DNA of 15,637 bases from DAOUBP01 sp034432655. GTDB lineage: Bacteria; Chloroflexota; Anaerolineae; CG2-30-64-16. Shown piece by piece: positions 7,071 through 12,254 of this stretch; the first letter of the stretch is position 1; every line of letters starts with the position of its first letter. Location: assembly GCA_034432655.1 (NCBI GenBank), contig DAOUBP010000055.1, positions 1-15,637 of the forward strand. Reading direction: 5' to 3'. The position numbers and the translations under genes were made by a program. The notes under the pieces are model-generated. The model ran no database searches, was not told the origin of the DNA, and saw nothing but the letters and a program-made list of their open reading frames with translations.

Positions 7071-9239
7071 ATGTCTGGTTTAGCTGAACGTTCTGCTTCT
7101 CTGGCGCCCTTTTTCACTCCCAACGGCGTGGCGGTGATCGGCGCCAGCCGTGACCCCAGCAAGCTGAGCTATGGCGTGCTCAAGAATCTGACCGACCCGG
7201 TGCACGGTTATCCCGGGCCGGTGTATCCTGTCAATCCCAAAGCCGATGAGATCCTCGGCTTGCGGTGCTACCCCGATATCGCGTCAGTGCCCGACCCCGT
7301 GGAGCTGGCCGTGCTCATCATCCCTGCCACGGCTGTGGCGGACGCTGTTGAGGCGTGCGGCCGACGGGGTATTAAGGCCGTGGTGGTGATCTCCGGGGGC
7401 TTTCGGGAGGTCGGGCCGGAGGGGGCCGCGCGCGAGGCAGAGATGGTGGCCATCGCCCGGCGTTACGGGATGCGGATCATGGGGCCCAACGGTATCGGCG
7501 TGATTGACACACACACCCCGCTCAACACAACCTTTGTCAAAGGCACGCCTCCTAGAGGCCACATCGCCTTCCTGTCGCAGTCCGGCGCATTGTGTGGGGG
7601 CATTATTGACTGGACGGTGGGCCGGGGGATCGGCTTTAGCAGGTTTCTCAGCGTGGGCAACGAGGCCGATGTCAACGAAACCGACCTGATCCCGTTCCTG
7701 GCAGCCGATGACGCCAGCCGCGTGATCGCGCTCTACCTGGAGGATGTGAAGGGGGGGCCGGCCTTTATAGACGCGCTGCGCTCAGCCTCCGCGGCCAAAC
7801 CTGTGTTGGCGCTGAAGACGGGACGGACCGCAGGTGGCCAGTTGGCCACGGCTTCGCATACCGGCGCGCTGGCCGGCGCGCATGCAGCGTTTCGCGCGGC
7901 TTGCACGCAAACCGGCGTCATCGAGGTGGAGCACATCGAGACGCTGTTCAACGCGGCGCTGGCCCTGGCCTGCCAACCTCTGCCGGCCGGCAACCGGGTC
8001 GCAATTGTGACCAATGCGGGCGGGCCGGCAGCTCTGGCCGCCGACGTGTTGGAGCCGGCCGGCTTGCGGCTGGCGCGCACCGGTGATGCGACCCAGGCCC
8101 TGCTACGTGGCTTCTTGCCACCTGATGCCCAAACCGCCGGCCCGGTGGACCTGTTGGGCGGCGCGGATGAACATGGCTACCGCCGGGCGATGGATGCCGT
8201 GTTAGCCGACCCGGCATGCGATGGCGTGCTGGCGATCCTGGTGCCGCAGGCCTTGGTGAATTCGGTGGCGGTGGTTGAGGCGTTCGCGGCTGCCGCGCGC
8301 ACCCAGGCCCAGCCCGCCAAACCGGTGTTGGCTTGCCTGATGGGTGAGGCCAGCCTGGAAGAGGCGTTTCGGGTTGCACGCGCGGCCGATCTGCCGGCTT
8401 ACACTTTCCCAGAGGATGCAGTGGCTGCGTTCGGCGCGTTGTGGCGCCGGGCGCGGTGGCTGCGCCGGGGCGATTCCGGCCTTCCTGCCGGCAGGACGAC
8501 CGATGTGGCCACTCCCTCTGTCCACCGTGCCCGGGCGCGGCGGGAGGTGCAAAATGCCCTGTTGTTGGCGCGCGCGGCCGGTCGGCCGGCCCTGGACGCG
8601 GTTGAGGCGCGGCCATTGTTGGCGGCCTACGGCATCGCCACCCCGCGCGAGGCGTTGGCTACCAGCCCCGCCGATGCTGCGCGCTTTGCCGCCGAAATCG
8701 GTTTTCCGGTGGTGCTGAAGTTGATCAGCCCTGACATCCTGCACAAGACCGATATCGGCGGCGTGATTTTGAATGTGCAGAACGAAGAGGCGGCCGCAAA
8801 AGGGTTCGCGGATCTTGTCGGCCGTGCAGCAGCCGCACATCCCGGTGCCCACATCCGCGGGGTACAAGTACAGCAGATGATCCAGGGCGGCCAGGAGGTG
8901 ATCGTCGGTGTGAAGCGCGATCCCACCTTTGGGCCGCTGGTCATGTTCGGCCTGGGCGGCGTATACGTCGAGGCGTTGCGGGATGTCAGCTTCCGGTTGG
9001 CGCCGTTGACCCGGCTCGATGCCGAGGAGATGATTGACGAGGTGAGATCGGCGCAGTTGCTGGCAGGCCTGCGCGGCGCGCCCCCGGCCGATCGGGTCGC
9101 GCTGGTGGATGCCATCGTCTGCATCGGCCAGCTGGCAGCCGATCACCCGGAGATCGCCGAGCTGGACGTCAACCCGCTGCTGGTGCTGCCGCAGGGCCAG
9201 GGCGCGGTGGCGGTGGACGCACGGGTGATCCTGGGGTAG
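7071..9239 (+). CDS. Acetate/acyl-CoA ligase (ADP-forming), fused alpha-beta subunits
   Basis: Interconverts acyl-CoA + ADP + Pi and acid + CoA + ATP, an energy-conserving step in acetate or branched-chain acid release in anaerobes. The reverse direction would activate acids. The 722-residue chain has a CoA-binding Rossmann domain (about 10-145, AVIGASRDPSKLSYGV), two succinyl-CoA-ligase-like domains (about 150-465) with the phosphohistidine motif SHTGALAG (His263), a linker (about 466-500), and an ATP-grasp domain (about 505-722) with the second conserved His558 in SPDILHKTDIGGV and the closing ELDVNPLLV. No GNAT acetyltransferase domain is attached, so it is not a Pat-type acetylase. The ATG at 7071 is chosen because GGAG lies nine bases upstream. 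Another in-frame ATG at 7065 is too close to that site. The stop codon touches the next frame. Confidence 0.92.
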   Translation: MSGLAERSASLAPFFTPNGVAVIGASRDPSKLSYGVLKNLTDPVHGYPGPVYPVNPKADEILGLRCYPDIASVPDPVELAVLIIPATAVADAVEACGRRGIKAVVVISGGFREVGPEGAAREAEMVAIARRYGMRIMGPNGIGVIDTHTPLNTTFVKGTPPRGHIAFLSQSGALCGGIIDWTVGRGIGFSRFLSVGNEADVNETDLIPFLAADDASRVIALYLEDVKGGPAFIDALRSASAAKPVLALKTGRTAGGQLATASHTGALAGAHAAFRAACTQTGVIEVEHIETLFNAALALACQPLPAGNRVAIVTNAGGPAALAADVLEPAGLRLARTGDATQALLRGFLPPDAQTAGPVDLLGGADEHGYRRAMDAVLADPACDGVLAILVPQALVNSVAVVEAFAAAARTQAQPAKPVLACLMGEASLEEAFRVARAADLPAYTFPEDAVAAFGALWRRARWLRRGDSGLPAGRTTDVATPSVHRARARREVQNALLLARAAGRPALDAVEARPLLAAYGIATPREALATSPADAARFAAEIGFPVVLKLISPDILHKTDIGGVILNVQNEEAAAKGFADLVGRAAAAHPGAHIRGVQVQQMIQGGQEVIVGVKRDPTFGPLVMFGLGGVYVEALRDVSFRLAPLTRLDAEEMIDEVRSAQLLAGLRGAPPADRVALVDAIVCIGQLAADHPEIAELDVNPLLVLPQGQGAVAVDARVILG

Positions 9240-9269
9240 ATGGGGTGGATTCTCAGCACAGGAGTGAGG

Positions 9270-9965
9270 ATGTCCTGCACGGCGAGCCCACAGGTGTCAT
9301 TGTTGCGCCGCGTGCCGTATTTCAGTCGCCTCTCTGATGAAGCACTGGCTGCGCTGGCCGCGGTCGCCGTCGAGCGGCGCTATGATCGCGGCCAGGTGAT
9401 CTTCCTGGAGGGGGAGCCGTGTGCCGGGCTGCATCTGGTGGTCCAGGGCCAAGTGAAAATCTACAAGCTTTCGCCCCAGGGCCGGGAACAGATCCTGCAC
9501 CAGGTGGGCCCGGGCGAGACCTTCAACGATGTGGCTGCGCTGGATGGCGGCCCTAACCCCGCCAGCGCAGGGGCCTTGTCCGACGTGGTGTTGTGCATTA
9601 TCCCCAGGTCCGAGCTCCGCCGGCTGGCAGAGGCCTATCCGCAACTGGCCTGGGCGCTGATCGAGAGCATCGCCCGCCGCGCGCGCCACCTGGTGGCGAT
9701 GGTTGAAGATCTCTCCTTGCGTTCGGTGAAGGAACGTCTGGCGCGGCTGCTGCTGGCTGAGGCCGCGCGCGGCCCCACGGCCGGCCCGCTTGACCGTAGC
9801 CAGATGATGACTCAGGCCGAGATGGCCGCGCGGCTGGGCACTGTGCGCGAAATGATCGGCCGCGTGCTGCGTGAGCTGGCAGACGAGGGCCTGATCGCTT
9901 TCGACCGCCACCGGATCGTCATCCTGGATCGTGAGCGGCTGGTTGCCCTGGCCGAAGGGTTGTAG
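9270..9965 (+). CDS. Crp/Fnr-family transcriptional regulator
   Basis: A 231-residue regulator with an N-terminal cyclic-nucleotide-type beta-roll (about 10-125, with GQVIFLEGEPCAGLHLVVQGQ and the ligand-pocket region GPGETFNDVAALDG), a long dimerisation helix (about 125-160) and a winged HTH (about 178-222). The recognition-helix region is TQAEMAARLGTVREMIGRVL (181-200), close to the Fnr/Crp pattern. It lacks the N-terminal cysteine cluster of oxygen-sensing FNR: only Cys3, Cys51 and Cys109 are present. The ligand could therefore be haem, NO, a nucleotide or something else. The ATG at 9270 has AGGAG at good spacing. The alternative ATG at 9240 directly abuts the upstream stop and adds ten residues. 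It ends 177 bases before the ferredoxin gene, whose promoter has a matching type of dyad. Confidence 0.92.
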   Translation: MSCTASPQVSLLRRVPYFSRLSDEALAALAAVAVERRYDRGQVIFLEGEPCAGLHLVVQGQVKIYKLSPQGREQILHQVGPGETFNDVAALDGGPNPASAGALSDVVLCIIPRSELRRLAEAYPQLAWALIESIARRARHLVAMVEDLSLRSVKERLARLLLAEAARGPTAGPLDRSQMMTQAEMAARLGTVREMIGRVLRELADEGLIAFDRHRIVILDRERLVALAEGL

Positions 9966-9993
9966 TGGGTACCCATAATCTTCAGCCGTCCCC

Positions 9994-10011
9994 TTGTGAC
10001 AAAAGTCTCTG
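9994..10011 (+). promoter_or_regulatory. Candidate Crp/Fnr operator, class II position
   Basis: TTGTGAC-AAAA-GTCTCTG: a full left half-site of the TTGTGAC-N4-GTCACAA type and a degenerate right half (four of seven matching). The dyad centre, between 10002 and 10003, is at -41.5 relative to the start predicted from the -10 at 10032-10037, and the site overlaps the -35. This is exactly where class II Crp/Fnr activators bind. That the neighbouring regulator binds here is an inference. Confidence 0.5.
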
Positions 10012-10037
10012 ACAGGCTGGCGCAAGACTGCTATGCT
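10009..10037 (+). promoter_or_regulatory. Promoter of the redox gene cluster
   Basis: CTGACA (10009-10014), a 17-base spacer ending in TGC, and TATGCT (10032-10037), giving an extended -10. The predicted start is near 10044, about 100 bases before the ferredoxin start codon. The leader between them contains a second extended -10. Confidence 0.6.
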
Positions 10038-10107
10038 AAGCCTGTAGAATACCACCTCCCAACATTTGCGCCGGCCGCGCAGAGATCGGGCGGCGGTATG
10101 AATTCCA

Positions 10108-10116
10108 TGCTATGAT
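10108..10116 (+). promoter_or_regulatory. Second extended -10 element before the ferredoxin gene
   Basis: TGCTATGAT at 10108-10116 is a good extended -10, but no convincing -35 lies at 16-18 bases. Transcription from it would start near 10123, leaving a 20-base leader that contains the GGAGGGG ribosome site. Confidence 0.4.
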
Positions 10117-10142
10117 CGAGATTGTGCGCTGGAGGGGCTGTG

Positions 10143-10382
10143 GTGACCGCTCAGGTTTTGCCGGAGATTGACGCGACCCTTTGCACGGGCTGCGGCGATT
10201 GCGTGGCCGCGTGTGAACCTGCTGCGCTGGCAATGGTGAACGGCAAGGCGATGTTGGTCTATCCGGAACGTTGCCGCTACGATGGCACCTGTGAGCCGGT
10301 GTGCCCTGCCGATGCCATTCAATTGCCGTATGTGGTGGTGTTTGCCGATCCGGCCTGGGCCGGGACCGGGAAAGGAGCTTGA
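10143..10382 (+). CDS. Small dicluster ferredoxin with an Asp-for-Cys second motif
   Basis: A 79-residue ferredoxin-type protein, a likely cytosolic electron carrier for the genes that follow. The first motif is complete: C14-x2-C17-x2-C20-x3-C24, followed by Glu-Pro. The second is C44-x2-D47-x2-C50-x3-C54-Pro, with Asp in place of the second cysteine. In the dicluster fold the last cysteine of each motif serves the other cluster, so one cluster has four Cys ligands and the other three Cys and possibly Asp47. Asp-ligated clusters of the same CxxDxxC spacing are known from Pyrococcus furiosus ferredoxin. The GTG at 10143 is chosen because GGAGGGG (10131-10137) is then well spaced. GTG at 10140 or TTG at 10122 are alternatives. 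It ends two bases before the next start codon. Confidence 0.85.
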   Translation: MTAQVLPEIDATLCTGCGDCVAACEPAALAMVNGKAMLVYPERCRYDGTCEPVCPADAIQLPYVVVFADPAWAGTGKGA

Positions 10383-10384
10383 GG

Positions 10385-10639
10385 ATGCTGAACACGCAGT
10401 ATTGTCCGGGGTCTGCCAGTTTGCGGAATAATATCACCCTGGAGATCAAGACCTGTCCCGAGTGTGGCGCGGACGTGGAGTTGTTCTCGATTGACCGCAA
10501 AGTCGCGTGTGACCGGTGTGGGTTTGTGGTGTACAACAATGTTATGTCCTGTATCCAGTGGTGTCGTTACGCAGAGAGTTGTTTTGGGCCGGAGATGGTC
10601 CGCAAGTATCGGAAACAGCCGCAAGAGGATGGCGCCTGA
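10385..10639 (+). CDS. Cysteine-rich zinc-ribbon-like small protein
   Basis: An 84-residue protein with eight cysteines. CPECG (24-28) and CDRCG (42-46) form a clear zinc-ribbon pair, preceded by a lone Cys7. A C-terminal SC-x3-WCRYAESCFG block (Cys56, Cys60, Cys66) follows, giving a second potential metal or Fe-S site. Short proteins ending in an SC..WC.YA..C.G block recur in anaerobes, in my memory sometimes labelled phosphohydrolase without support. I cannot give a function. AAAGGAG (10371-10377) is spaced seven bases from the ATG. The gene starts two bases after the ferredoxin stop and its own TGA overlaps the next ATG (TGATG), so the three genes are surely one operon. Confidence 0.85.
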   Translation: MLNTQYCPGSASLRNNITLEIKTCPECGADVELFSIDRKVACDRCGFVVYNNVMSCIQWCRYAESCFGPEMVRKYRKQPQEDGA

Positions 10640-11421
10640 TGGCTAAGGTCAAACGACAGATCATCACCATTGACGAAGAGAAGTGCGACGGCTGCGGCAA
10701 CTGCGTGCCGGCGTGCGTGGAGGGCGCGCTGCAGGTAATTGACGGCAAGGCGCGGCTGGTGAAGGAGAGTTACTGTGACGGCCTGGGCGCATGCCTGGGC
10801 GAGTGTCCGCAGGGCGCGCTGCAAGTGGTCACCCTGGAAGTGGACGCGTATGATGAGCAGGCCGTGCTGAGCTACCTGCACGAGAAGGATCCGGCGCTGG
10901 TGGAACGGCACGTCGCGCACTTGCGGGAGCATGGCATCGCGTCCTCCTATCAACCCGCGGCCAGGCCGCAGCCCGCGACGATCCCCCTCTGTCCCTCGCT
11001 GCAGGTGCGGGACTGGGGCGCAGGGCCGGCGGCGGACGAAGCACCGCCCCAAGGCCGCGCCCGGTCGGAGTTGCGGCAGTGGCCGGTGCAATTGACGTTG
11101 TTGCCCGTACGCGCGCCGTTTTTCCAGGGCGCCTGTCTGACGTTGATCGCCGACTGCGTGCCGTTCGCCGATCCCAACATGCACGCCGATTTTGTTCGTA
11201 ACTCCGCCATCGCGGTGGGATGTCCCAAGCTGGACGATGCGCAGGCCTACATCGGCAAGCTGGCGCAGATCCTGCGAGACAACGACATCCGCCGCCTGCG
11301 GGTCGCGTATATGGAGGTGCCGTGCTGTCGAGGGCTGGTCTTCATCGCACAGCAGGCCTTGGCCGCCAGCGGCAAGGACATCCCGTTGGAAACCAGCCTG
11401 GTGAGGATTGCGGTTAGCTGA
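10639..11421 (+). CDS. 4Fe-4S binding protein with ferredoxin domain and cysteine-containing C-terminal domain
   Basis: A 260-residue soluble protein. Residues 1-65 are a dicluster ferredoxin domain: C16-x2-C19-x2-C22-x3-C26, then C46-x2-Leu49-x2-C52-x3-C56-Pro. The second motif lacks its second cysteine, so that site should hold a [3Fe-4S] or a three-Cys [4Fe-4S] cluster. The CDGLGACLGECP wording is typical of this family, not a local mutation. A variable linker (about 100-150) leads to a conserved C-terminal domain (QWPVQLTLLPVRAPFF, Cys166, Cys173, VGCPKLDD with Cys195, and VPCCRG with Cys229-Cys230). The family has no established function to my knowledge. The ATG at 10639 overlaps the previous stop by one base and has AAGAGGA upstream. 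The cytochrome gene begins 33 bases downstream. Confidence 0.88.
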   Translation: MAKVKRQIITIDEEKCDGCGNCVPACVEGALQVIDGKARLVKESYCDGLGACLGECPQGALQVVTLEVDAYDEQAVLSYLHEKDPALVERHVAHLREHGIASSYQPAARPQPATIPLCPSLQVRDWGAGPAADEAPPQGRARSELRQWPVQLTLLPVRAPFFQGACLTLIADCVPFADPNMHADFVRNSAIAVGCPKLDDAQAYIGKLAQILRDNDIRRLRVAYMEVPCCRGLVFIAQQALAASGKDIPLETSLVRIAVS

Positions 11422-11454
11422 ATCTGTCATCATTCGACCAGGGAGGAAACCTGC

Positions 11455-12066
11455 ATGCAGAATGCCCCACCCACCCTGAAGGCCTCTGGGGGCCGCGGCG
11501 CACGGCTGTTGAGCGCCTTTCCGCTTTGGATCTGGATCGCGCTGGCCGGCTTGTTCGGCGGCGTGGCGGGCCTGGGTGGATTCACCTTCACCTACGCCCA
11601 GGGTTTCTCTTACCTCTCCAACGATCCTCAAGCCTGCGTCAACTGCCACATCATGCGCGAGCTGCCGTACGTGCGAGAAGGGGCGGTGAAGGTCTCAGAT
11701 CACTGGCTGCGCAGCCCGCTGGTGAACATCAACAAGGCATGCCAGACCTGTCACAAGCAGGATGAGCAGGAGCTCAGGAATCGTGTCCTGCTGATCCAGA
11801 ACAACACCGCCGAACTGCTGCGCAAGAGCGAAGCAGCGATCGTAGACGCGATTGATGCCATTGCTGCAGCCAAGGCGGCCGGCGCTACCGAGGAGCAACT
11901 TCAAGATGCGCTCCACCTGCAACGGCGGGCGACCTTCTATTGGGACTTTGTGGCAGCCGAGAACAGCACCGGCTTTCACAGTCCCCAGGAGGCGGCGCGT
12001 GTGCTTGCCAACGCCATAGACTTTGCCCGACAGGCACAGCTCGCGGCGGAGCGGGCCGCGCGTTAA
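11455..12066 (+). CDS. Membrane-anchored diheme cytochrome c, NrfH-NrfA chimera lacking the nitrite reductase centre
   Basis: A 203-residue protein with two c-haem sites. Residues 1-67 look like NrfH: a basic start, one membrane helix (about 21-45), then SNDPQACVNCHIM with haem site C61-x2-C64-His65 and the CxxCHxM methionine Met67. From about residue 71 it reads as the end of NrfA: PYVREGAVKVSDH, NINKACQTCH (haem site C96-x2-C99-His100), a long helical part and FVAAENSTGFHSPQEAARVL (165-184). His83 and His175 match positions that act as haem ligands in NrfA. The rest of NrfH (three haems) and most of NrfA, including the CxxCK catalytic haem, are missing. It therefore cannot reduce nitrite as NrfA does, but could pass electrons between quinol and a partner. 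The frame is intact and GGAGG (11442-11446) is well spaced. Confidence 0.85.
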   Translation: MQNAPPTLKASGGRGARLLSAFPLWIWIALAGLFGGVAGLGGFTFTYAQGFSYLSNDPQACVNCHIMRELPYVREGAVKVSDHWLRSPLVNINKACQTCHKQDEQELRNRVLLIQNNTAELLRKSEAAIVDAIDAIAAAKAAGATEEQLQDALHLQRRATFYWDFVAAENSTGFHSPQEAARVLANAIDFARQAQLAAERAAR

Positions 12067-12082
12067 GCTGCTGCGCAATCCT

Positions 12083-12092
12083 TGTGATCACA
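12083..12092. repeat. Perfect 10-bp palindrome TGTGATCACA
   Basis: Two TGTGA half-sites abutting without the usual spacer, 17 bases after the cytochrome stop. It resembles a collapsed Crp site but lies downstream of the gene, so any role is doubtful. Confidence 0.35.
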
Positions 12093-12095
12093 GGC

Positions 12096-12137
12096 AACGT
12101 GCCACGCGTGTCCCGGCATCGGGGCGCGTGGCACGTT
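12096..12137 (+). terminator. Long hairpin after the redox cluster, probable transcript end
   Basis: Arms AACGTGCCACGCG (12096-12108) and CGCGTGGCACGTT (12125-12137) are a perfect 13-bp inverted repeat. The 16-base loop contains a further CCCG-GCAT-CGGG stem. No T-run follows, so it is not a textbook intrinsic terminator. It may end or stabilise the transcript of the redox operon. Confidence 0.55.
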
Positions 12138-12166
12138 CGCGTCCGGCGTTGGTTTCTGGGCACACG

Positions 12167-12178
12167 AACCGATCGGTT
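12167..12178. promoter_or_regulatory. Perfect 12-bp palindrome AACCGATCGGTT, possible operator
   Basis: The palindrome lies five bases upstream of the predicted -35 of the GT2 gene. With a one-base bulge the symmetry continues outward (ACG on the left, CGT on the right). Palindromes of this kind are typical of TetR-family operators. No TetR gene is in the window, so the regulator is unknown. Confidence 0.4.
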
Positions 12179-12182
12179 TCGT

Positions 12183-12211
12183 TTGGCCTATGTGCCGCCG
12201 TGCATTATACT
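12183..12211 (+). promoter_or_regulatory. Promoter of the GT2-malQ pair
   Basis: TTGGCC (12183-12188), 17-base spacer, TATACT (12206-12211); predicted start near 12218, about 37 bases before the ATG at 12255. An alternative extended -10, TGCTATGTC at 12212-12220, overlaps it but has no good -35. Confidence 0.5.
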
Positions 12212-12254
12212 TGCTATGTCATGCGTTAGTTGAGAGGGGGATGGGAAAAGCGAT

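Noticed and set aside
8202..9146. Long minus-strand open frame opposite the acyl-CoA ligase
   Set aside because: Antisense of a well-conserved ATP-grasp region; no family resemblance of its own.
7071..9239. Protein lysine acetyltransferase of the Pat type
   Set aside because: Those have an added GNAT domain; none is present at either end of the 722 residues.
10567..11649. 360-codon minus-strand open frame opposite the Fe-S protein and cytochrome
   Set aside because: It spans three genes that have clear cysteine motifs, ribosome sites and tight operon junctions on the plus strand.
11455..12066. Calling the cytochrome a complete NrfH or a working nitrite reductase
   Set aside because: NrfH has four haem sites and NrfA five including CxxCK. 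Only two CxxCH are present and the active-site haem is absent.
12083..12092. TGTGATCACA as a functional Crp site
   Set aside because: The six-base spacer between half-sites is missing and it lies downstream of a gene with no promoter nearby.
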